The position numbers and the translations under genes are program-made. 64,000 bases of DNA. It comes from Deltaproteobacteria bacterium. GTDB taxonomy: Bacteria; Myxococcota_A; UBA796; GCA-2862545. Location of the stretch: assembly GCA_016938035.1 (NCBI GenBank), contig JAFGVK010000122.1, positions 1 to 64,000 of the forward strand, in the 5' to 3' direction. Shown here piece by piece: positions 46,301-53,240 of this stretch (position 1 is the stretch's first letter; each line of letters starts with the position of its first letter). The notes beneath the pieces were generated by a model. That model had not been told where the DNA came from and searched no databases. It worked only from the letters and a program-made list of their open reading frames with translations.

Positions 46301-49300
46301 CTGATCAACAGCCCCACGGTGCAGGACCTCGTGGACTACGTGGAGCGCGCCCACACCGGCGCGGGGCAGGAGGAGGTGGACGACGACGCGCCGCTCACCG
46401 GCCTGGCGCCCGCCTGGATCGAGGCACAGCTCCCCCTGCTCCCCCCGCGCCGGGTGCCCGAGGGGGCCAAGGTCCGAGTGTTCGGGGGCGAGGTCCCCGG
46501 TCTGGACGCGGCCCTGGCCTCGGTTGGCGCGACCCTGGTGACCGACGGCCAGGCCGACCTCCTGGTCTTCGCCGCCCTCGACGAGCCGGTGCCCGTGGGG
46601 CAGGTGATCGCGGGAGAGCGGAGCTGGCCGGACCTAGCCGGCGCGCTGGCAGCGGCGCTCCGCCCCTATGCGGGAGGCGCCACCGATCTGATCGTCCTCC
46701 GGCGGTCAGACGACCCCTGGGCTGAGGCGCTGACCGGCGCCGCCAAGGCGCTCGCCCGCGAGTGGTCCGATGCCACCGTGAAATCTGTCGCCGTGGACGC
46801 GGTCACCCCAGCGCTCGGCGGCCTGCTGATCGGGGAGTGGACCAGCGCCGAGACCACCGTCGAGGTCCGCTACCGCGGCGAGGTGAGGCTCGTCCCCACC
46901 CTCACCCAGGCGCTCCCGACCGACGCCCCCCTGGCGCTGGGGCCCGAGGACACGGTGCTGCTCACCGGCGCGAGCGGAGACATCGGGGTGCTGCTCGCCG
47001 AGGCGCTGATCGCCACCGGCGCAAGGCTGCTGCTGGTGAGCCGGAGCGCCCCCGCCGGGAGGCTCGCGTCCCTGGCCGAGCGCGCCACCCACCTGGCGGT
47101 GGACGTGACCGACCGCGAGGCGCTGCTCAGCGCGGTGGCGCCCCACGGGCCGATCACCGCCCTGATCCACGGGGCGGGGCTGCTGCTCGACGGGGCGCTG
47201 GACGAGGTCTCGCCAGAGGACGGCCACAGGGTCCGGTCCGTGAAGATCGACGGGTGGATCAACGGCCTCGCCGCGGGGGGGGCCACCCTCAAGGTGGCGA
47301 TGGGGATCGGCTCCTGGGCTGGCAGGTTCGGGAACCGGCACCAGCTCCACTACTCCGCCGCGAACGCCCTGCTCAGCGCCCTGGCCGCCGCCCTCCCGGT
47401 GCGCGCGGTGGTTGCAGAGTTCGGCCCCTGGACCCACTCCGCGATGACCCGCACCATCCCCGCCTCGGTCCAGGCCACCCTGCGCGCCAGCGGCGTGGAC
47501 TTCGTGGGCGACAAGGCCGGTGTCAGCGCGCTGATGGCGGCACTCACCGGCGGCGAGGGGGTGCAGACCCTGGGCCGGAGGCTCTCGCCCGCGCTCCGCA
47601 CCCTCCGCTACACAGAGCGCCTCAGCGGCGCCACCCACCCCTACCTCCTCGACCACGCCATCGAGGGCACCCCGGTCCTCCCCCTCGCCGGGGCGGCGGA
47701 CCTGCTGGTGAGGGTCTCGGACCCCAGCGGGCCGTGGGTGCTGGAGGACCTGCGCCTGTTCCAGGGGGTCGCGGTGCGCGAGCCCCTGGACGTCACCCTC
47801 TCGGCCGAGGGGCCCAGGCTCACCCTCCGCCAGGGCGAGGCCCACCGGCTCTCCTACGACGCCGTGATCCACCCCCTGGAGGGCGAGGTAGAGGTGCCCA
47901 CCCCCCGCTCCGGCGGCGCGGCGCCCACCCTGCCCCTGGCGGAGTTCTACCGGGACATCACCTTCCACGGGCCACTGCTCCAGGGGATCGTCTCCATCGA
48001 CGCGGTGGGCGATGACTTCGTGCTGGGGCGGGTGCGCACCGGCACCCCGAGCGACTGGTCCGCCGCCGACCCGCGGGCGCGCTTCCACCTCGACCCGCTG
48101 GTGCTCGACTCGGCGATGCAGCTCTCGGCCTACGTGGCCTGGACCCGCTACGGCCGCGCCGGCACCCCGGTCTCGATGAAGCGCTACACCCAGCTCCGCC
48201 CGCTCCCCGCGGGGGAGCTGCTGGCCGAGGTGCGCTTCGAGCCCGGCGAGAGCGATCGCTTCGCGGGCACGGTCTACCTCCGGGACCAGGCCGGGACCCT
48301 GCTGGCGGTGGCTGAGGAGGTGGTGGCAGAGCTGCGGAAGGTCGAGCGCTCCACGGCTGAGGACGCCCCAGCGGCGATCGCGCCGCAGGAGGAGCAGCTC
48401 CCGGTCTTCAAGCCCGAGTGGGTGGACTTCTCCAAGTGGAAGGAGGTGAAGGACATCCACATGCGGCTCAAGGGCACCACCCTGATCGGCCTGCGCAACC
48501 CCTACTTCCACGTCCACGACGGCACCGCGAAGAACACCACCGTCATCGAGGGGCGCGAGTACGTCAACTTCTCCTCCTACAACTACCTGGGGCTCTCTGG
48601 GGACGAGCGGGTGCTGTCCGCGGTGCGCGACGCGGTGGACCGCTACGGCACCTCGGTGTCCGCCTCACGGGTGGCCTCCGGAGAGCGGCCCTTCCACCAG
48701 GATCTGGAGGCAGGGCTCGCCAAGGCGCAGGGAGCGGAGGACGCCCTCCTGTTCACCGCCGGCCACGCCACCAACATGAACGCTATCGGCCACCTGTTCG
48801 GGCCGCGGGACCTGATCCTCCACGACGAGCTGATCCACGACTCGATCCTCCAGGGCATCAAGCTCGCGGGGAGCGCCCGGCGGAAGTACCGCCACGAGGA
48901 CCCCGCGGACCTGGAGGCGCAGCTCAAGGCGGTGCGCGGCGGCTTCGAGAAGGTGCTCATCGTCGTCGAGGGCGTCTACTCGATGGACGGGGACATCTGC
49001 GATCTGCCCGCCTTCATCGCGCTGAAGAAGAAGTACGGCTGCCTGCTGATGGTGGACGAGGCCCACTCCTTCGGCATCATTGGCGCCACCGGCCAGGGCA
49101 TCAGGGAGCACCACGACATCGACGGCGGCGAGGTGGACATCTGGATGGGCACCCTCTCCAAGTCCCTCGCCTCGTGCGGCGGCTGGATCGCGGGTTCGAA
49201 GCCGATGGTCACCTACCTGCGCTACACCGCACCGGGCTTCGTCTACTCGGCGGGGCTCACCCCCGCGAACGGGATGGCGGCCCTCAAGGCCCTGGAGTAC

Positions 49301-49636
49301 ATGCTCGAGGAGCCCTGGCGGGTCGAGCGGCTGCAGCGCAACGCTCAGGTCTTCCACGACGCGCTCAAGGAGCGCGGGGTGGACACCGGCCCCGCCCTCG
49401 GCGGCTCCGGGGTGGTCCCTGCGGTCACCGGCAACTCGATGCACGCCTTGTTCCTCGCGCAGCGGCTCGGGGACGTGGGGATCAACGTGCAGCCCATCGT
49501 CTACCCCGCGGTAGCCGACAACGCGGCGCGGCTCCGCTTCTTCCTCTCCTCCACCCACACCGAGGAGCAGCTGGTGTGGACGGCGGAGCAGGTCGCGACG
49601 GTGCTCGAGGGCGTGCGCGCGGAATTCAAGCTCTGA
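43304..49636 (+). CDS. Iterative-type PKS ending in an alpha-oxoamine synthase (KS-AT-ACP-KR-DH-AOS)
   Basis: 2110 aa from GTG 43304 with GAGGT 5 bases ahead. Domains: KS about 1-440 (Cys198 in DAACTSS; EAHGTGTGVGD; KANVGH); AT about 545-830 (Ser644 in GHSLGE; GFHS, malonyl type); one ACP about 935-1020 (Ser975 in GFDSLM); KR about 1065-1385 (TGASGDIG; Tyr1350 in HYSAAN); DH about 1440-1700 (His1451 in DHAIEGTPVLP; Asp1602 in DSAMQ); AOS about 1710-2110, fold-type I PLP (DEAHSFG, Schiff-base Lys1953 in TLSKSLASCGG). All active sites look intact; no ER, TE or PPTase. KS-AT-ACP-KR-DH is the order of PUFA and enediyne synthases; the AOS replaces the usual tail and should release the acyl chain by decarboxylative condensation with an amino acid to an alpha-amino ketone. 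The FAAL upstream probably supplies the starter. Confidence 0.93.
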   Translation: MSAIAIVGMSCRFAGAEDLQAYWELQLAGKDAFREIPKDRWDNDTFYDENPRNADKSYVKRGAFLDDVRSFPALALKMPPRRVEVMDPQQRFSLEMALQAIEDSGRTSEQMPERTGVFMGVTALEYRSILGVRVVAQLMANGAFGQAPEDPAVLAAAVENVVPARPFTGSGGLSNMIASVVAQELNLHGPAWSVDAACTSSMIAITEAMRHLETHAVDAALAGGVYINLTPSHQVVFTRLGAMSADGTCRPFDHRASGFAQGEGAGMVMLKRLEDAERDGDRIYAVVRGYATNNDGKGTGPMAPVQDGQERVVREAWRLADARKAELGYLEAHGTGTGVGDVIELSGLRNTLGADVEQVVLGSSKANVGHTMSAAGVAGFIRTALAIHHGIIPPLAGFEAPKEELRIDETPFILSAEARRWKNEARVAGVSSFGFGGTNAHVILGRAGEAATPAPRPHLVLISAPDEARLRHLARRTADAVLGDPTITVAGVARAWAVRRVLPERLAIVADTREELALRLQAFAEGSPEAGTHFGAAGAPPKIAYLYPGQGSQRLGMIQGLLDRFPVVREALEGLEAELADTLPIPLTHLLFPERRAVKVSEEEALAQLTDTANTQPVLLAVAVALTRLLEAVGLEPQVLTGHSLGEFTAAAVGGVLSPAEAARFAARRGKLMADLEGDHGAMAALMCDRDTAADYLVDGAIIANMNHPRQVVVSGFTEAVEAVVRRASADGVRTQQLQVSHGFHSPALGALDSAPLLEGMDLSDPQRTVISAITTRAYADAADARHIFLRHAVSPVDFMNALLTCQEEGADLFLQVGAGGPLAAFARGTLARGHRGILTLASRDDADGGRSLLETLGRLWVLGAAVDVLPLTDPAPVASVPASILPREIYWAVKEKRAGRVSLTAAAHRVSAPAPTVAVAPAPTAPVAPAPAATAPAEDGVGARVIKIIAKVSAYPISSLRPSMSLIDDLGFDSLMVGDLTTYLAEAFPQMGGIPQELLINSPTVQDLVDYVERAHTGAGQEEVDDDAPLTGLAPAWIEAQLPLLPPRRVPEGAKVRVFGGEVPGLDAALASVGATLVTDGQADLLVFAALDEPVPVGQVIAGERSWPDLAGALAAALRPYAGGATDLIVLRRSDDPWAEALTGAAKALAREWSDATVKSVAVDAVTPALGGLLIGEWTSAETTVEVRYRGEVRLVPTLTQALPTDAPLALGPEDTVLLTGASGDIGVLLAEALIATGARLLLVSRSAPAGRLASLAERATHLAVDVTDREALLSAVAPHGPITALIHGAGLLLDGALDEVSPEDGHRVRSVKIDGWINGLAAGGATLKVAMGIGSWAGRFGNRHQLHYSAANALLSALAAALPVRAVVAEFGPWTHSAMTRTIPASVQATLRASGVDFVGDKAGVSALMAALTGGEGVQTLGRRLSPALRTLRYTERLSGATHPYLLDHAIEGTPVLPLAGAADLLVRVSDPSGPWVLEDLRLFQGVAVREPLDVTLSAEGPRLTLRQGEAHRLSYDAVIHPLEGEVEVPTPRSGGAAPTLPLAEFYRDITFHGPLLQGIVSIDAVGDDFVLGRVRTGTPSDWSAADPRARFHLDPLVLDSAMQLSAYVAWTRYGRAGTPVSMKRYTQLRPLPAGELLAEVRFEPGESDRFAGTVYLRDQAGTLLAVAEEVVAELRKVERSTAEDAPAAIAPQEEQLPVFKPEWVDFSKWKEVKDIHMRLKGTTLIGLRNPYFHVHDGTAKNTTVIEGREYVNFSSYNYLGLSGDERVLSAVRDAVDRYGTSVSASRVASGERPFHQDLEAGLAKAQGAEDALLFTAGHATNMNAIGHLFGPRDLILHDELIHDSILQGIKLAGSARRKYRHEDPADLEAQLKAVRGGFEKVLIVVEGVYSMDGDICDLPAFIALKKKYGCLLMVDEAHSFGIIGATGQGIREHHDIDGGEVDIWMGTLSKSLASCGGWIAGSKPMVTYLRYTAPGFVYSAGLTPANGMAALKALEYMLEEPWRVERLQRNAQVFHDALKERGVDTGPALGGSGVVPAVTGNSMHALFLAQRLGDVGINVQPIVYPAVADNAARLRFFLSSTHTEEQLVWTAEQVATVLEGVRAEFKL

Positions 49637-49683
49637 TCCCGCCCCGCGCGGCTCCGGCTGCGCGGAATGGGCCGCCTCCCGAG

Positions 49684-49712
49684 TTGACAACCGCTCGGGG
49701 GGGTGACAATTT
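49684..49712 (+). promoter_or_regulatory. Candidate promoter for the lipoprotein gene at 49734
   Basis: A perfect TTGACA (49684-49689), rare in intergenic DNA of this window, is followed after 17 bases by CAATTT, a weak -10, 22 bases before the ATG at 49734. It suggests a transcription unit separate from the PKS. Confidence 0.4.
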
Positions 49713-49733
49713 GCAGTGTTGACTGGAGTCTCC

Positions 49734-50882
49734 ATGCGCCACGCCCTCTCCCTCGCGCCCCTCGCCCTCGCCCTGCTCGTCGGCTGCGGCAAGGACTACC
49801 CGACCTTCACCCCGGTGGAGCTCGATGAGGCGCTGGACGCCGACTGGGGCACCTGGCTGTCCATGGACGTGACCCCCGACGGCAGGATCGCGGCGACCTA
49901 CTACAACAAGGATCAGGGCGCCATCGGCTTCGCCGTAGCCTCCGGCCCGGGCACCGGCGACCTCTCGTGGCACCACGAGGAGGTCGACGGCTACGCCAAC
50001 GACCAGGGGCTCGACGTGGGCGACCGCGGCCTGTTCACCTCGATGCGGGTCGCGCCCGACGGCACGGTCTGGGCAGCCTACCGGGACCAGTCCAACAAGG
50101 TGCTGCGCGCCGCACACCGCACCGCACCGGGGGTGTGGGAGTCGGCGGTGGCGGACGCAGGCTCGGGGATGAGCCCCGACACCGGCTACTGGGCCTCGCT
50201 CGACCTGGACGCCGAGGGCAACCCGGTGGTCGCCCACTATGACGCCGGCAGCGGCGCCCTGCGGGTGGCGCGCTACGCGGAGGGCGGGTGGAGCGCCGAG
50301 ACCGCGTGGACCGGGAGCGCCTGGACGGGGACCGCGGCGGACGGCACCCCCCTCACGAGGCCCGCCTCGGTGGGGCAGTTCGCCAAGCTGCTGATCCACG
50401 ATGGCACCGAGTACATCGCCTTCTACGACGCGGCCTCCCAGAGCCTGGAGCTGGTGGAGGGCGGCGCGGGCGCGTGGACCCACAGCACCGTGTATAGCGC
50501 CTCAAACGGCGGGCAGTGGCCCTCGCTGCTGGTGGACGGCGACGCGCTCTACGTGGCCTTCCACGAGCTCGACAGCCAGGACCTGATGCTCGCCACCCGC
50601 ACCGGCGGCGGCGCCTTCCAGGTCCGCACCCTCGACGACGGCGCCTTCCGCGGCGCCGACTCGGAGCTGTACCTGAAGGATGGAGCGCTGAGCGCCCTCT
50701 ACTTCGACGGGCAGGAGAACGATCTCTTGCGGCTCACCGACGGCACCCCCGCCGTGATCGACACCCTCGGCGGCGCAGAGGGCGCAGAGGGCTTCCACAA
50801 CGAGGTGGTGCAGGTGGGCGACGCGCTCTGGGCGGGCAGCTACAGCTACACCACCCGCTCGGTGGTGCTCTACCCCCTGTGA
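49734..50882 (+). CDS. Beta-propeller-like lipoprotein
   Basis: 382 aa from ATG 49734 with GGAG ahead (a TTG 18 bases earlier is less likely). MRHALSLAPLALALLVGC is a lipobox. The mature part has 5-6 repeated blade-like units (TWLSMDVTPDGRIAATYYN, FTSMRVAPDGTVWAAYRD, YWASLDLDAEGNPVVAHYD, AKLLIHDGTEYIAFYD, PSLLVDGDALYVAFHE), as in sialidase/exo-alpha-type or BNR-like propellers, but no Asp-box pattern is strict. Probably an envelope binding protein. The stop overlaps the next start by 4 bases. Confidence 0.75.
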   Translation: MRHALSLAPLALALLVGCGKDYPTFTPVELDEALDADWGTWLSMDVTPDGRIAATYYNKDQGAIGFAVASGPGTGDLSWHHEEVDGYANDQGLDVGDRGLFTSMRVAPDGTVWAAYRDQSNKVLRAAHRTAPGVWESAVADAGSGMSPDTGYWASLDLDAEGNPVVAHYDAGSGALRVARYAEGGWSAETAWTGSAWTGTAADGTPLTRPASVGQFAKLLIHDGTEYIAFYDAASQSLELVEGGAGAWTHSTVYSASNGGQWPSLLVDGDALYVAFHELDSQDLMLATRTGGGAFQVRTLDDGAFRGADSELYLKDGALSALYFDGQENDLLRLTDGTPAVIDTLGGAEGAEGFHNEVVQVGDALWAGSYSYTTRSVVLYPL

Positions 50883-51346
50883 TCGCGCTGCTGTGGGCCC
50901 TGGCTGCCTCCGCCCAGCCGCTCGACCTCAACCTCGCCACCGAGGCCGAGCTGGCCCTGGTGCCGGGCCTAGGCCCGGTGCGCGCTGAGGCGATCGTCGC
51001 CTGGCGGGCCGCCCACGGGCCCTTCACCTCGGTGGAGGGCTTGGTCGTGGTCCCGGGGGTGAGCGAGGTCAGCCTGCGGATCGCCCACGGCGCGCTCTCC
51101 GCTAGCGCGATCCTGCCTCCCTCGCCCTGGACCTTTGATCCGAACACCGCGCAGGAGGGCGAGCTGCTGGCGCTGCCAGGGATAGGGCCGCGCCAGGCCA
51201 CGGCCATCCTCCGATCGCGCGACGCCCTCGGCCGCTTCGAGCGGTGCGAGGAGCTGGAGCGGGTCGCGGAGCTGGGGCGGGCCGCGATGCTGGCGCTGCT
51301 CCCGCTCTGCGCCCTGCGCGTCGATCAGGGCGCAGAGCAGCTCTGA
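50879..51346 (+). CDS. Exported helix-hairpin-helix protein (ComEA-like)
   Basis: 155 aa from GTG 50879 (GTGA overlap with the lipoprotein). Short signal peptide (MIALLWALAASAQ). Two helix-hairpin-helix units: LDLNLATEAELALVPGLGPVRAEAIVAWR with a second TSVEGLVVVPGVSE, and FDPNTAQEGELLALPGIGPRQATAILRSRDALGRF. This is the ComEA-type DNA-binding domain, here doubled. ComEA is a periplasmic DNA receptor in natural transformation; the role here is inferred from the fold only. The last 22 bases overlap the convergent TPR gene. Confidence 0.8.
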   Translation: MIALLWALAASAQPLDLNLATEAELALVPGLGPVRAEAIVAWRAAHGPFTSVEGLVVVPGVSEVSLRIAHGALSASAILPPSPWTFDPNTAQEGELLALPGIGPRQATAILRSRDALGRFERCEELERVAELGRAAMLALLPLCALRVDQGAEQL

Positions 51347-51927
51347 CGGCCCTCCAGGGCCGAGGCGTGATCGGGAGAGAAGCGCAGCACCGTGTCAAAC
51401 GCAGCGCAGGCCTGGGACTTGTGGCCCTGCTTCACCTGCGACCAGCCCAGCCCCGCCCACATCTCGAGGTCGGCGGGGTACTGGTCGATGACCACCTGGT
51501 ACGCCCGCTCGGCCTCGGCGAAGCGGCCCTGGTTGTAGAGCACGTAGGCGTACCTGGTGAGGGCCAGCTGGTTGCCTGGGGCCACCCCGAGGATCTCCTT
51601 GCAGGCCAGCTCCGCGTCCTTCCACCTGCGCAGCGCCATCAGCGGCAGGGTGAGGCCGAGCCTCGCCTCTACCGCGGGCTGGGCGTGGATCGCCCCCTGA
51701 TAGGCGTCTACCGACTCTGCGTAGCGCCCCAGCAGGTACAGCAGCCACCCCCTGCGGAGCTGGAGCACGTAGGCGTTCTCGCCCGTGGCGTCCAGCACGC
51801 GCAGGCGCTCCAGCGCGGCGTCGTAGCGGTAGGACGACTCTAGCGCGTAGGACTCGAGGAACAGGTCCGAGGACTCCACCGCGGCGGCCGGGAGGGCCCA
51901 CAACAGGGCCAGCAGGGCGAGCTTCAT
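51325..51927 (-). CDS. Exported TPR protein, last gene of the PqqD/ATP-grasp operon
   Basis: 200 aa. Signal peptide MKLALLALLWALPAAA, then TPR helix pairs through the whole length (ALERLRVLDATGENAYVLQLRRGWLLYLLGRYAESVDAYQ cut into repeats, TRYAYVLYNQGRFAEAERAYQVVID, LGWSQVKQGHKSQACAAFDTVLR). Likely a periplasmic interaction scaffold. It starts 11 bases after the stop of the TPR/barrel gene and is therefore in the same transcript. The 3' end overlaps the convergent HhH gene by 22 bases. Confidence 0.8.
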   Translation of the reverse strand: MKLALLALLWALPAAAVESSDLFLESYALESSYRYDAALERLRVLDATGENAYVLQLRRGWLLYLLGRYAESVDAYQGAIHAQPAVEARLGLTLPLMALRRWKDAELACKEILGVAPGNQLALTRYAYVLYNQGRFAEAERAYQVVIDQYPADLEMWAGLGWSQVKQGHKSQACAAFDTVLRFSPDHASALEGRQSCSAP

Positions 51928-51938
51928 AGCGTTCTCCT

Positions 51939-53240
51939 TCAGCGCGGCGCGGTCACACCAAACGTAAGACTATGGATCCAGCCCGAAGCGTCCCCGGGGG
52001 TCTCTGGAAGATACAGCCCCTCATATCCAAGCACAAGCCCAGGGGTGCCATCCCCCTCTAACACCGTCAGCAGCGCGATGGATGAGCCGATGGATCGCTG
52101 GAACCACCACACCGTGGGCTCCTCCAGGCGGACGGGCCGCACAGAGCGCCCCAGCCGCGCCCTGAGCTGCACGCTCCCCTCATCCCACCACCAGCTCGCG
52201 GCCCCTGTCCCGGTGATCCCGCTGCTAGCAACGTCGTCGCTGTCCACCAGCGCGGTGCGCTCCACCCCCGCGTCGAGGATGAGGTGAGGCAGCAGGGGGA
52301 GGCGCAGCCCAGTCCCCAGCTGCAGGCTCCTGGCGTCGGTCCAGGTCCCCCACACCGCCTCGCCGCGCAGCACCCCCCCCGCCAGGGTCCAGCCCCGTCC
52401 GCCCAGCAGCAGGCCGCGCTCGGCGCCGGAGATCCCCGCGACCTGCACGCTGGCCCCGGTGGCGCCCCGCTCCCTCCTGCCCCCCAGCCACAGCTCGGTC
52501 CACGAGGGGACCCCCTGGTCCGCCCCCCAGCCGCGCCCGTTGCTGCCCTCCCTGCCGGGGATGTAGCGCAGGGCACCGGTGCCGTGCCAAGCGGGCGAGA
52601 GGCGCTGATCCGCGGTCGCCAGCACCACCGACTTCCAGCGCGCGTCGTCCTCACTCGCCTCCCGCACCTCGGTGAGGTAGACCGCCGCCTGCGTGGCGGC
52701 AGGCTCGCGCAGGAGGGGGGCGGGCAGCTCCTCCCGGCAGGAGGCGGTCGCCCCCCCCAGGGCCTCGCGGGCTGTAGTGCGATCGCCCAGCAGCGCGGTG
52801 TTCCATGCCAGCGCGCAGCGGACCTCCTGATCCTCTGGCGCGAGCCGAGCGGCGCGCTGCACCGCGCGGGCCGACAGGCTGGCCCCCAGCCACAGCGAGG
52901 CCTGGGGCGGCAGCGCCCGCTGCGTGCCGGCCCGCAGGAGCCAGGCCCAGCTCTCGTCGGGGTGGCGCCTCACCACCTGGCGCGAGGCGGCGCGCGCCAG
53001 GCTCCGCTCCTCCAGCGAGAGCAGCGCGAGGCTCTGCCCCCACGCGGCCTCGAGGTTCCAATTCGACAGCTCCGCCGCCTGCCCCCACGCCTCGACACAG
53101 GTGTCGCGCTCACCCGCCTCACAGGCGGCCAGAGCCAGGTGGCGCTGCGCGCTGTAGTCCTGCGGGAACTGCGCCACCTCCTGGCGGGCCTCCTCAAGCG
53201 CGCCTCCCCACGCGATCGCCGCGAGCAGGGCCAGCATCAT
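51939..53240 (-). CDS. Exported protein with TPR half and beta-barrel-like half
   Basis: 433 aa; ATG 53240 overlaps the upstream stop by 4 bases. Signal peptide MMLALLAAIAWGG. Residues about 15-175 are TPR-like helices with Cys pairs (AACEAGERDTCVEAW). Residues about 200-433 are Gly/Trp/Tyr-rich with amphipathic strands (TELWLGGRRERGATGASVQVAG, LLLGGRGWTLAGGVLRGEAVW, SLQLGTGLRLPLLPHLILDAGVERTALV) and end with an alternating SLTFGVTAPR, typical of an outer-membrane barrel C-terminus. This resembles the TPR-barrel subunits (YaiO/PgaA type) of exopolysaccharide or surface export systems, but no close family is recognised. Confidence 0.7.
   Translation of the reverse strand: MMLALLAAIAWGGALEEARQEVAQFPQDYSAQRHLALAACEAGERDTCVEAWGQAAELSNWNLEAAWGQSLALLSLEERSLARAASRQVVRRHPDESWAWLLRAGTQRALPPQASLWLGASLSARAVQRAARLAPEDQEVRCALAWNTALLGDRTTAREALGGATASCREELPAPLLREPAATQAAVYLTEVREASEDDARWKSVVLATADQRLSPAWHGTGALRYIPGREGSNGRGWGADQGVPSWTELWLGGRRERGATGASVQVAGISGAERGLLLGGRGWTLAGGVLRGEAVWGTWTDARSLQLGTGLRLPLLPHLILDAGVERTALVDSDDVASSGITGTGAASWWWDEGSVQLRARLGRSVRPVRLEEPTVWWFQRSIGSSIALLTVLEGDGTPGLVLGYEGLYLPETPGDASGWIHSLTFGVTAPR

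Noticed and set aside
42869-46354. 1161-codon minus-strand frame
   Set aside because: Antisense shadow of the FAAL and PKS genes; no motif, and the plus strand carries intact catalytic sites.
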